Shown here piece after piece: positions 1 through 12,420 of a stretch of 64,000 bases of DNA. Origin of the DNA: Opisthocomus hoazin (lineage: Eukaryota; Chordata; Aves; Opisthocomiformes; Opisthocomidae). The notes under the pieces were generated by a model, which saw only the letters and a list, made by a program, of their open reading frames with translations, was not told the origin of the DNA and did no database searches. Every line of letters starts with the position of its first letter. Within the stretch, counting starts at the first letter, position 1. The DNA lies in NCBI RefSeq assembly GCF_030867145.1, contig NC_134429.1:18957115-19021114 (forward strand), in the 5' to 3' direction. Both the position numbers and the translations under genes were made by a program.

Positions 1-155
1 AAACTGGCACACGTGATGCTTTTTCTCTCCGCTTTTCAAGTCAGCAGCTTTCACGTAACTAGAGAATATACAGCTACCTTTAGTTTCAGAGCTGTCCCCT
101 TCCTACTGCCACTCGGTGTTTCAAAGTGTTAGCAAGACCAGACCAAAGATTAGTC

Positions 156-715
156 TCACAGAATCACAGAATCACAGAATCACAGAATAATAGGGGTTGG
201 AAGGGACCTCTGTGGGTCACCCAGTCCAACCCCCCTGCCGAAGCAGGGTCACCTACAGCAGGCCGCACAGGACCCCGTCCAGGCAGGTCTTGAATATCTC
301 CAGAGAAGGAGACTCCACAACCTCCCTGGGCAGCCTGTTCTAGTGCTCCGTCACCCTCAGAGGGAAGAAGTTCTTCCTCATGTTCAGACGGAACTTCCTG
401 TGCCTCAGTTTGTGCCCATTGCCCCTTGTCCTGTCACTGGGCACCACTGAAAAGAGCTTGGCCCCATCCTCCTGACACCCACCCTTCAGATATTTGTAGG
501 CATTTATAAGGTCCCCTCACAGCCTTCTCTTCTCCAGGCTGAACAAGCCCAGTTCCCTCAACCTCTTCTCGTAGGGGAGATGCTCCAGTCCCCTCACCAT
601 CCTCGTAGCCCTCCGCTGGACTCTCTCCAGTAGCTCTTCATCTTTCTTGAACTGGGGAGCCCAGAACTGGACACAGTACTCCAGATGAGGCCTCACCAGG
701 GCAGTGTAGAGAGGA
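156..715 (-). repeat. CR1 LINE 3' end, 5'-truncated, minus orientation
   Basis: The left edge on the plus strand is a run of TCACAGAA units, the reverse complement of the CR1 3' tail TTCTGTGA. It is followed by GGGGTTGGAAGGGACCTCTG, the reverse complement of the familiar CR1 3' UTR, and then about 500 bp of typical CR1 terminal sequence. The element is 5'-truncated near 715, as most avian CR1 copies are. At the truncation point an approximately 20-bp unit containing GAAGGAGAAATCCTAAA is repeated in tandem (about 711-750). The first 150 bp are closely similar, in opposite orientation, to the CR1 copy in PUSL1 intron 1. Confidence 0.93.
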
Positions 716-3700
716 AGGAGAAATCCTAAAGGGGAAGGAGAAATCCTAAATCTTTAGTCTCTCTTTTTCCATCCCCAAACTGAGCTTCCCGCCTGCCTGA
801 GTGGAAGCAGAATGTTTGCCAGGTGCAAAGCAAGGTCTGAAACACCCCATGGTCCTTCAGCTTCCACCCAGGAAAGGGCAGGGTTGCTTGCAAATCCTGG
901 GTGACCCATCCGCGGTACAGAGTGAACACAGGGATCACTGCAGAGGGTGGCAAACACCACTCTCCTGATGCCAACAGTGACCTGTCTGCAAGTGCAAGAA
1001 ATTCCTGTCACACATCAGTTCAATTGTCACTGGAGAAGAGGAGCAAGAGCTCCTTCCTGACCCTTATGATGACCAAGTGGTACGAGCTACAGTGTTAGTG
1101 TACCTCACCTCACCGAGTCCGAGTGCAGCGACTCTCACATGTTACTGATCGTCTTGACAGCGAGAATTTTTACCCATTTTCCACCTCCTCATTAAACTGG
1201 GATTTTTTAATATGCCCACCGCTCCTGCTAAATGTGTGAACTTCCAGTCTCTCATCTTTTTGGCACAACAGCCCCAAACAGCAGCGCACAGTGCAACGAG
1301 AGGGAGCTTAGTCCTTCACAAGAGCCAAAACATGGAGTCATAGCTCAATTCTGACCAGATAGCACATGTGGGAACCACGCAAGGGAGCAGGCTGCAGGAT
1401 GGGACGCAGGCTATATTGCTCCGTTGTGCTGACTGGGACAGGGCTGACAGTTGCAGACAACAGCCAGGTTTGGCTGGTACAGAGGGCTGAGATCTACGCC
1501 GTGTTGCTCTCCGCCATACAGTGCACGTCAAAGCAGCTCATCTGGCCAAGTCACTAGTGACACACTCAGCACTGCTCCTGCGTAATCAGGTGAAGGAGAA
1601 AAGTCCAATTTTACTAGAAAATATTGATTTCCTTCCTGGTTCCTTCCGCACAATGAACCGGCTTCTGGTGCTGAAATCTCATGAGTACCAGTCTTCAGAG
1701 ATCTGGGACTCTGCCTGCCTTGTCTGTGTGGCTCACTCAGAGCATCCACGAAGCTCTTGGCCCAGACAGTACCCTTCTTGCAGTAGGCTGGCTCTGGCAG
1801 TGATAAAAATCACAAGGCACAGGCAAGTGACAGGATCCTCAGCATAGCACCCTGATCCCTGGAGGAGAGAGACTCGTGGAGGAGAAACTTTGCTTTTCAC
1901 ACTTCAGGTCTCACCACACGGCTTCACTCCGGTCACAGAATCAGTCAGGTCAGATCAGTAGAGACCTAATAGCCTCATGCTCCACATGGAAAGACTAAGG
2001 AAGGGAGAATAAATAATCACACGTGCTTACACAGCAATTCAGTGACAGATGCTACTCCCAGGCCACTGTTTTATGCTGTGGTGGCAACAGCTAGCCAGTG
2101 AGAAAGCTGCCAAAGCTGGGTTACCATCAAGGCCTTCACTGGCAAAGGCTTCGGGGTAAAATCCTGGAGCCAGCTTGGTTTTAAAGGGCATGCATATGCA
2201 AAGTCCTCAAGCAGATACTTGATTTTAAACCTGTTTCTCACTCCCATCAAATTCAACAGGATTTCACACATATGCCTCGTGCTAAGCTCATGCTTCACCC
2301 AGTTTGCTAAGTTGGAACAGGAATCGGAGTGAAGAAATGTCTTCGTAGAACCAGTTGCACTGGTATAGCTACTAGGATGAACTAGGTCCAGAGACATGCC
2401 CAGCAAGGAATAAACGAGGGAGTTAATGTTCCATGCTGCTACACTTGAACCCCTGGGTGCCTCGCTGTCCCGTGGACGAGAGAAGGAAGACGTGGAGTGC
2501 CTCATGCTAAGCTGGGTATGTGAAGCACGCACAGCATTTTGTAGGCTGGCTCCATCTGCGTTATCTAGCATTAAAGAGCAATTTGGTGCGGAGCACAAGA
2601 GGTGTGCACGCTGACAAAGTCCCACAGAAATGCCAGCCACAAAGCAAGTGTGTCCACCCCAGCTGAGCATCCCAGGCTAGCCTAGACACAGCGAGGAAAA
2701 GAGTTGTTGCCCTAAGCCACAGCAGGTCAAACTGCAGGTTGCTAAATTTCTCTAAAGAAAAAATAGGTTCACTATGCTTTTATGCAAACAAACAAACAAA
2801 CAGAGAGTAAAGCCAGGCACAAAACTGAGGATGAGGTATTTTGGAGGTCTGCATGACCATCGCTTCTCTTCCATTTCTGGTACTGCCTCATGCAAGGACA
2901 CCACAGATGTCCTTGTCTGTGGAACTGCGTTGCTCTATGACTCCAGAAGACATACTTTCAAATGCATGATATATCTTAAAATAAGAAGCATTAAATCCTT
3001 TTTATTTGTCTGTGGCTACTGGGCTTTTGTCTGGAACGGTTGCCTTTGATTTCTCTGGGTCCGATGTGATCACGTTATCACCAGCCGCAACTTTAAAAAC
3101 ATCAAATATCACAAACTGATTATCAACTCCTAATCCTCAGGAACCTAACGGAATGAGTGCTATGGCATGAGAGGTGAATATGGCCAGCAAGTGAAAGCAG
3201 ATGGGCTGGATCTTCTAGCATGAGACACCGAGACAGCCCCTCTCCTACTCCTGGCACAAACATCATCCTCAGTACCAAGCCGGGAGGGCAGGACGCATGC
3301 AGAATCGGCACGTAAAGTGATAGTGGGTGGGTGACGAGTTGCAGAATTGACTGTTAAATGTCTACCTATTAAATGGAGGCCCTGCATCACATACTAAATG
3401 TCTACCTGCACAGATGATGAATTAGACCCTGAAAACGAAGGCTGCATACCTTGTCACTGACCTACATCAAACTCATAAGAACACAAAGGAAAATCTTCTG
3501 ACATCAACAGGGATTAAACAGGGTTTTGTTAGCAAACAAGTCTGGTTTATGTAAAATAGTGCAGCCTTGCACCTTGCTGGTAACGGTGTGGAGGGCCTGG
3601 GACTCACTAGAGTTCCACAGAAAAGTTGTTTTGGAAAAAAAGCACCACTGGCAGATGTTCGGTGGACTCTGCTACGCTGCACAACCTTCTGCCTCGAACC

Positions 3701-4373
3701 AGAAATAGCTGGACTGCAGCTGTGTGCAAGATTTTGTTTAGTCTATCATGGTTATTGCTGCAGAGAAAACTTTGTTTTACTCCTAAATATTCATTCTCCC
3801 ACACACATGCACGACCACAATGCACACACACGCAGTTTGGCAGAAGATGCAGAGCCTGCTTGTTTGAAACCTAGGGCTGGAATACAAAGGCATTTCAGCG
3901 AGATCGGTAAGGGGAAAAGACACATTGGCAATAACAGGAGATGCTGCAAGCCAGGGACGGGTCCAGGCAAATGATGCAGAGAGGCCAGGGTAGATTGGCA
4001 AAGCAAAGTGCAATGAGGGAGGAGAAAAGTGCTTCTGCTGTCTCTCAGGGGCAGTTTCAGTCCATACAAAGCCGACGTGTGATTTACACCAGCTGGGAAT
4101 CCAGCCTGCAGCACGGGTTCCGCATCCTCGCAGCCAACGAGAGCTTTGCCACGAGCCTTCACCGGAGCAGCCCTTTGCTTCCTACGCCTCTTCTTGCCTC
4201 CTGGCCAGGCTCTGAACCCTCCTTGTCCCTTGAAGCCTCCAAAGTGCCAAGCAAGAGAGACAGCAAGCCACTTACACCAGCGCGGAGCGAGGCAGACGTT
4301 CCGCTCTGCCGGTGGCAAATGTCCCTTTGGTGCAACGGCAGTGAGAAATGTCACCGGGACCTCCCGAACACCA

Positions 4374-4393
4374 CACACACGCACACACACTCC
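4374..4393. repeat. (CA)n microsatellite
   Basis: A short, interrupted CACACACGCACACACAC tract. A smaller CA-rich run lies near 3800-3833. Confidence 0.85.
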
Positions 4394-4439
4394 ACCTCTT
4401 GTTCCCATTAGCTCCGGACCAGACAACCACACAGAGCCT

Positions 4440-4810
4440 ATTCTACGGGCGCGTATCGTCTTGCACTGATTGCTACTTGTCCTCTGCCTTGACGGTGGAT
4501 TTTGAGCTCGTTAGCTGCTAACGGCGCTGCGCGCGGAGCACGGGCACGCTTGGGGCCGCAGACAATGCCCTCCCTTGTGGTGGCCGCCACAGGAACCCCA
4601 CTGTGTGCCCCAACACTGGAGCTGTGTTCCCCTTGGCCGCCTCGCCGCGATTCTCCCTGCTCTGCGAGACTTCCCGAGCCTCTGCCAGAGCGGAGCTTCA
4701 CCGCCCTTCTCCGTGCCGGGCTTTGCTTTACATTTCCCAGCACAGCTCCACGGCCAGCGCAGCGCCGGTGGCAGCGGCACCGTTCCCAGCTCTCACCGGC
4801 ACCTGAGCCC
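4440..4810. promoter_or_regulatory. Small CpG-rich patch inside presumed ACAP3 intron 1
   Basis: CpG dinucleotides become frequent here (for example GGGCGCGTATCG near 4447 and GGCGCTGCGCGCGGAGC near 4523), in contrast with the CpG-poor sequence on both sides. Such a patch could be an alternative promoter, an unmethylated enhancer or just a GC-rich island. Open frames on both strands across it are expected from the composition. No TATA box or recognisable first exon was identified. Confidence 0.3.
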
Positions 4811-5989
4811 ACCATCGTCCCGTTCTGCTGGAGTTATGGGGCTCAGACCCTCACAGAACCCCCAGAATTCTCCCTTGCGAACCCCAAAAGGAGCCCGGTA
4901 TTTGGCATTCGGCACTCCTCACTGCGACACTTGTGACCAGCCTTTTTAAAGTGTTTTCTGCTCATCATGCCGGGTCATTTGGAAAATTCACCTCCCAGAG
5001 GTCCCCGTGCCTTTGGCCCTGCTGCCCAAGCCCTCCCATAAGCAGAGAAGTGCTGTGCTACCAGTAAATCTGGGAAATCTGAAGAAAGCTGCTAGGATAA
5101 ACGTAATCATCAAAATCACTGGCAAAGTGACGGGAGAAATCACAGATCTGTGGTCTGCAAGCAGCAGGGACAGTCGCACTTGCATTACCCAGCCCAGGAA
5201 CTTCCAGTTGGTCCCTCCAAGGCCAGTTCCAGCTCGCTGGGAAGCCCTCTCCACCAGCAGCAGCCGCGTGGCAATGGGGTGGCAGTCCCCACGCCCTCGC
5301 AGCGCAGACAGCTCCAAACCCGGTGACAGAGCAGGTCAGTGCGTCCCTCCAGCCCGCAGCCGGGGAGACTCATGGGGATGAAGGTCACAGTGTCTTCTCC
5401 TAGGCCAGCAGCAGAGCAGAGCACCCTCCTCCTCAGTCTCAAGCCACGAAACACAGATCCCGTCCATTGATTCTACCTTGCCAACATTTGCCAGTGTCCA
5501 ATGCTTCTCCATCTCCAGAAGGAAGGGACTCTTTCGCCCCCGAGGGCAGCAATATTCAGGACTATACTCTCCTGGGAACAAACACTGATGCCCTCTTCAC
5601 GCGCACCCTGCCTTACCACCCTTTCGACGTGTGCTTTGCCTTGGCAGCAAAACTAAACTTCAAGCTCGTCCAAGAACAACAGCTTTTATTGAACGAAGCG
5701 GACCCATGGTGCACAGAAGCCAGCAGTAAATCTGACATTAAAAAACCCCGCAACCCGCCGGGAGGTGCTGCAGACTGGGAAGTGCTGCACAGCCGACCCA
5801 AACTGCCCTCATCCCAACTCCCAACGGTGCACCAGTCCCCTCGCCATGCCGGCTTCCAGTTAAAGCCACCAGCTTCAGAGCGAATTCCTGTCAGAGACAC
5901 GGTCCTTCAGTCTCCATCCCAGTCACAGATGGAGCAGAGTCCCAGTATCTCAGGCAGAGAGAGCAGCTACCACTTGCATTGGATAATCT

Positions 5990-6265
5990 CTTAATTAGCG
6001 TGGCCTCCAAAATAATCCTATTGATCGGTTTACACGCAGCGCAGTTTAAAACAAGCCACGCCACGGATCCCAGGGCAACGGACAGCCTGTCATTCTGAGG
6101 TGCCTTTGTATTAGCTGATTAGCCTGCTTTTGTATCTGCTGAAACAGGTTGTGCCCCAGCCCTCTCAGTCCTTCCGCAGCACGAACGGGCCTTTGCTTAA
6201 TTACAGCTCGCTGGATTAAAGGCCAATATGGCTCTTCTGACTAATTCTAAGACCACACAGGCCAT
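5990..6265. promoter_or_regulatory. Candidate conserved non-coding element with homeodomain-type sites
   Basis: This stretch contains TCTTAATTAGC near 5989, TTAGCTGATTAGCC near 6112 and GCTTAATTACAGCTCGC near 6196, three TAAT-core homeodomain-like motifs within about 210 bp. It also contains GGATTAAAGG near 6212. It is not coding, because stops occur in all frames, and it does not resemble the repeats seen elsewhere. Conservation is a guess from texture only; an alignment is needed. Confidence 0.3.
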
Positions 6266-9200
6266 TTAAAAAACCATGCTGGTTGAAAGCTTTATTTGCC
6301 AGCGCAGTCCCCAGTTTTGACATGAAGCTACCACGTCACCCAGCATCACTGTCTCCACGGGCACTGGGTTCCCACCGGCCCACACTTTGCTTTTAGTGTG
6401 GATCTGTCAGGGAAGATGTTCAGGCAGCATCACCAAGCCCGACTCTGCATGCTCCACATAACTGGATCAGCCAAGCCTCTCCAGAAACACAACCTGCTCT
6501 ATAGGAACACCACGCGCCGGCCGGCTGGCTCACCGTATCTCCTGGGCACGCTCCAAGCCGGCACCTCGGAACAGCCCGAGGGAAGCACCCTTTGCAGAGA
6601 AAATCATTTCAATGCCAGCAGCTCCATCCTCCCTGTCGAGGCTGAAGAAGTAGGATGGGGATTAAAAAAATTAGCTTGGCCTCTCGTAGTAGAGTGAGCA
6701 GAAATGTTGTTACTGATTCACGAAGACAAATAAGGAAACAATTGCTCTTCTTAGCCAATGTTTGTGGGACTCGGGGATACACGTGCAGCCCTAAAGCATT
6801 AAGAAATGAGTCCTCATCATGTCCTTCGCTGACAGAGAAATCAGGGTCACGGCAGGAATTCACAGAGGGGGTCTGATGCTTCAGGCAGTTAAAGCCCTGC
6901 AGATCATTAAGTGCTCCATGAAATCAAACTTTGTATGGGATGCAGTGTGAACTCTTGGGGCCAAAAAAATAAAATACCCTGTCCTTTGTGTTACAATAAC
7001 AGTTATTCTTCTTTCTCTTTCTTATTGCACATTTATTTACATCTGCACTGCCCTTTTAAACTGCAAATACTGAGCAGTTCTCAGAGGACAATGTCTGGAA
7101 AGGTTTCCTCCTATTGCCAGAAGAAACAAATGGCTATAGGAGAGATATTGGCCGGGGGAAGAGAAGGGGGTGGGTTTGGATTGGGTTCTGAACATCTTTT
7201 CTCTCCCATCCTCCCACTCCCTTTTTCTTCTCTGATTCACAAGGAAACCACAAAGCAAACTCAGGACTGAATGAGACTTGGTTTTGTGAATGTTCTGGCT
7301 TTCTTTTAGGCCATTGACTTCCACCCCCACTCGCCTAAATCTCCTCCATTTATACCAGCCCAATGAATTCAGCAAACTTCCACAAGTGTAAACACTACCA
7401 AAATCTGGTCTGGTATTTAATGACCATTGCAGAAGCCACTGGGAGTTACACTGATGCACAAAGGCAAATGTTAATGCTCTCGTTTGGTCCAATGCTGTTT
7501 AATTTGATTTAACTTAAACTTTTCAAACTCTTTAAACAACACTGACCTTTGTGTGAGGACAGACTTACACGACCAGAAGCCCGGAGTTTCTCAGTGCTTT
7601 CTCAGCGCATCCCTCTGCCCCTCCAGATACCCATTCTGAGAGGGAACTGGCAAGACACCCGTGCCACCCTCCACCTCTTGCTACCACTACGTCATCAGCA
7701 GGCTCTACTCTGTTTCAGTGCAAAATCCAGCAGAACTAGCTAAAATTACTGTTGTTGTTGTTTTTATAAAATATTTTATATACCCCAGTCTGTCTATGTT
7801 GGGATTCAATGGAATTTAAAAACTTCACAAGCTACCCATGCATTTCCACAGGCACTTAAGTGCCTTTAAAATTCTAGCCCCGGATCATCAGCTCTGAAAT
7901 GAGATTAATTCCCTATCCAACAAAGAATTGTAGGAAGAACTCTGCTAATGCTCATTTACAAGGTCTGGATAAGACAGCGATGCACTAATCTGACAAGTAA
8001 GGCTGAAGAAACTTCTGCAAAGCACTGGATATAACTGATGTGTTTTCACAAAGGCTTCCTTTCCCGGTGAAACAGGTTCTCCTGCTCAGGGTTGGGTAGG
8101 AGGGATTACACATCAAAGGCTTTGCTTCTGCCATCACTAGGGCCAAGAGGTAACTCACTGCACTGCAGCCTGGGACGGCACAGAATTTCTGAAGTGTTGC
8201 ACTAAATGTAGAGCTGCCTGGGAAATTTCTGGAGAAAAAAAAAGTATTTTCTGAAAGAATGCCTTGGCATTGGGAAGCGCTGATTTATCAGCGCAAAACA
8301 TTTCATCAGACGGTGTTGAGACTCAGAATATTCCATTCCGGAAGGAAAGGATGGACCAATACGTTTTGCTTCCACCACTTTGAACTTGAGCCCCTTTGAC
8401 TTGGCAGCTTCACAATAAGATCTGAACCCAGCTGGAAATGGAATGACAGTTTTCAAATGAAAAATTAACTCTGGAATTTCATATCACAGGAGTTTCTTTC
8501 ATCAATTCTTCAGCCCATCCCACTTCAGCAATAAAAATTGGACAAAACTTACAGAAATCCCTGCAAACCTGCACTCCTAGCTCCTCAGAGAGCTCCAAAG
8601 CCAGCCCAGCCCTGCCCTGTGGATTGGCTCCGCATGCAGACTAACCTGTCGCACAAACGGGCCTTATGACTGATTTCTGTAATCAGAGCTGGCAAGCATA
8701 AGAAAGATTTCACACCCTTCCTCCCATGAATGGGGAAGAAGGATTCAATTAGGAACACTGCCTATTCCTTAATCATTTCCTTTGTGTGCATGGTTATTAA
8801 TATCTCTACATGACTAGTCAAGCCAGGGGCTATGTTTTTCTGTACTCATTTTGGCTACTACTTACTGCTTACAAAATGCATATAGAAGCCACACCCATAG
8901 AAAAATAAGGAAAGAAAAGGATACTATTGTTGGTATTAAATGCAGTAGCAACTGCAGTCTCCAAGTGTACTGAAACCCCTATGTATGTGATATTATACAA
9001 CATCACAGAAAGAGACTGTCAAACCTCCAGCGAGCTGAAGTAGATAAGGCAGGTAAAGAGCAAGAGAAGTAGAGAGAGGCACAGGAGAGGTTATGTGACC
9101 CAAGGAAGCCAAAACAAAAGGTCAATACCCAAACCAAGAACAGAATTGATCCACCTGATCCCTCATCCAGTACTTTACACTGCCTGTCAGATAAATACAA

Positions 9201-12200
9201 CTCAAAACCGCTTTTAAAAAAATGAAAGGTAATCATCAAAAGCAAGCTGGAAGTACCACGTCTTCAAACAAGACTGAAGTTGGGAAGAAAGCTGGATGAT
9301 CTCAAGCCTGCAGCTGGTCCATAAAGGACCCAACAAGCAGCCTGCACACACATTGTGGTGAAATGGCTCCGGCAATGCTGGGAAGAAACCCATTCCTTGT
9401 CTACCTTGCACCTAGCACATCTGAATTTTGTCCTTTAAGCAAGAATACGAAAGAACAGGAGAAAAGCCAAAGGTAGGATTTGTCAACCCCTCCAAAAGTC
9501 AGATGACAGCACTGTGTTGTCCTTGCTTTGGAATAGAGAGAGCATTTAACTACAAGCTTGCGAGCCCTTGCTGACCACTGAGCTCTCTTCTCCACTGCTA
9601 TAGTAACAGCTGGAGCCCGAACACTCCAGATGTTGGCATTAATCCTGCAGACAGGGGTTCCCAGTTCACTGTGTGGCACATATTGGCCCGAGTACCTGGA
9701 ACGAAAGGATGTCATCCCAGGCAGAGCTGTCTCCTCCAGACAGGCATCCCCGAGCAGCAAGTTCACAGCACCCCCGGGACGCTCGGCACAGCCACTGACG
9801 CTCTCCCATCAGAGAGAGAGCTCAGTAAGGGGAGAGGCAGCCGGCAGAGCAATGCTCTTTGTATCAGCCTTGATTTAAGCGAACGTCTCCATCCACTGAA
9901 TGGAGATTCAGCTGCTTCTGATTTAATTCTTCATTAAAGACCTCATTTGCCTTGGGAAGCAGGGCCACTGCCTATCAGTACGTTGTTTGAAAAGGCCTTT
10001 TCTTCCACACATGAGCACGTCTGTTCTGCAAATTCTGTTACAGACTCACACAGCAGATTGACAAAGGAAATATTTTACCATGTGCCCTGTTCAAGGAGAG
10101 GGAGTAGAACTGTGCACGGAGTTAAAGAAAACCACATCTGCGTTCAGCTAAGCCAAGCTGCTGGCAAGACACAACCGCGAGCTGGATACCCACCTGTAGC
10201 GCTGAGCATTATGGCCATCCAGCAGTGATCCCCAGGCTAACCACGCGCCAGGCCACGGATGGTGCTCAGACACGGCTACCTGCCACGCTTCTGGGCTGTA
10301 CTTAGCATGGTGAGTGGCGGCAAGGGACGAGTTTGTGGCCTCTAACAGCAGGCAGGTTGTGTTTAAAGACCCTGACCCACAGACAGCTCCTTGATCAGTC
10401 TATGAAGACCTCTGTTTTCAAGCATTCCCCAAGCTCGCCCAAAAGGCAGGGAGCCCAGCAGGTCTGAAGGACAGGAGTATGTAACAGTGGAAATCTTGTC
10501 AGCGTCCTCCACACAGCCGACATCCTCCCACCGCAATGTGAAGATGAGAATGCAGAGCCCTGAATGAGATGTCCTGGAAAGAAACAGGCCAAGGAGACAG
10601 AGTTCACGTGGGGCGGAGTGCCTGGTTTTGATCTGAGGCTGAGTCAAGGCCAAGCCACGGCCCTGGATTCTCGATCACTGAGATCACACAAGCCTGAATT
10701 GGAAAACAACTGACAAAACCTCCTCAGAACTGGTGACTGTGACGCACCAACCAACCCAAAAGGCACTAAATTCAGCCTTCCGCCCAACCCTGGACCAAAG
10801 GGGCTCTGATCTGGCAGTTCCTATCTCAAACCACGTCTCGGGCTAATGCTCTAAGAGGACTTTGCCTCCATCCTAGACACGGGGATGACCCAACAGCACT
10901 ACAAAACCACCACGTCTTCCTGGAGGATACGCAGGAATAACACACAGCATCCTGGTTTCAGTGTTCTTTATCTTTGCATTCCTACGGCGCTCTTTGTGCA
11001 GTGACTGCTTTATTCTCAGATCTGCAGCAGAAGGGCAGGTTCACTCTGCTTGCTTGCCAAGTCTTAACCACAGCCTGTCCTCTATTTCGTGGAGGGTTTC
11101 TGCGCATTCAGATTATCTAAAACAAAAATCATCTGGAATAAGAAATAGGTGGCTGCTCGTTGTATATGATAGAGCCCATGTCCATGCTATTGCTAAATGG
11201 GAATAAGGCTGCAGTGATTTCTGCCTGGTCCATGGCTCGCTGTGCTTTCAGCACGTCAGCCAGTCTCTGGCCTGTCACCACAGGGTAGCTCTGATCCTTC
11301 CCAAAGCTTTGCTATCAGCCTGCAAACCTCCACAAAAACCAAGACCGGTTGCTACTAATCTCTGTTTCCCTTTCTGCTCAGAAGTGACAAAGCAGAACGC
11401 AACTCCTGCCTCACATTCCTCCAAGCCCACAGGAAACCATAAATCAGAAGAAAAGCATAACATCCAGAGAGACCTTGCAAAAGGCCAAACACTACGATGG
11501 GCCAAGGGGCTGGGGAAAGGGAAGAGGGAACCAGTAAAAGCAGTCATGAGGCTAGCACTAACCCACACCTCCACCTTGGCTGGGGGAGGTCCTGCTCCAA
11601 AGAACGGAGGGAAATTGAGGGTCAGGGCAACTAAAAGTCTTCCCCTCTTTCAAGGCAATACATATATACACGTACATCCATATTCTTTGTTTCCTTCCAA
11701 CTCACCCATCGCCTCTTCTGTAATTAAATAATAGTAATAATTAAAAAACTTCTAGCAGGCGAGAGTTAAACCTCCCGGGTGTTGCCCTGGGCAGAGCTCT
11801 TGCTGGCTCTGGCTGCACCTAACGGCCCTGCCAGGGACAGGCCACCAGCGGGAGGGAAGGCTGGCTGCAGGGTGAGAGGAAAAGCCGAGAAGGGTTTGTG
11901 TTCGGAGGGAAGCGAGGTGCTAGCTTTGTTCAGTGCTTGAAGCCTGGAGTCTGCAGTGCCCCAATGCAATCCTGCAAGGCCAGTGTGACCTGCCTGGCCA
12001 TGACAGCACGGCTGCCATTGGCCTCTAAGCTTGCTTGTTTGAACTCCTCCTGGGAGCTTGGGCCAGACAGGGAACCATGGCTGGTTCAGTTTTGTTTTGC
12101 AAAGAGTCTGCTACAGCTCCGCATCCTCAGCACGACCAACCCCGTCTGCCGCCAGGTAACGGGCAGTGAATTGCCCAGCGAGTCTCTGGCTTTGCGACAG

Positions 12201-12299
12201 AACCTGCTCTGCCTTCCTCCCATCAACGCCGAGGACGGTGGTTTAGGCTGAAGCACTTCTCTGTGGTCGAATGCAGCAAGGACCTGCTTCGTTTAGAGG

Positions 12300-12420
12300 T
12301 GACTCGCCGTTCTGGTCAAAATGGCTGAGATTTACTCTGGCCCAGATAAATCTATTTATAGTAAGTGTTATGCTAATTCCATACACCAGTCTGACCCACA
12401 TGTACTCACTGGAGCAATAA
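12300..12420. promoter_or_regulatory. Candidate enhancer with MEF2-like and octamer-like motifs
   Basis: CTATTTATAG at 12352-12361 is an exact match to the MEF2 consensus YTAWWWWTAR. It is followed 8 bp later by ATGCTAAT (12370-12377), an octamer-like POU site. The surrounding 120 bp are unique and AT-rich. Both motifs are short enough to occur by chance, so this is a suggestion and not a supported element. Confidence 0.25.

Noticed and set aside
2786..2803. CAAA tandem repeat, with similar GTTT repeats at 51185-51205
   Set aside because: They are very short tetranucleotide runs, common in vertebrate introns, with no further interest.
5467..5994. 175-codon plus-strand open frame in the ACAP3 intron
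   Set aside because: There is no recognisable domain, no paired splice sites and no promoter; the length is within chance for this composition.
8202..8456. 84-codon minus-strand frame with a Lys-rich segment
   Set aside because: There is no flanking splice pair consistent with an ACAP3 exon, and its residues do not match the BAR, PH, ArfGAP or ankyrin parts of ACAP3.
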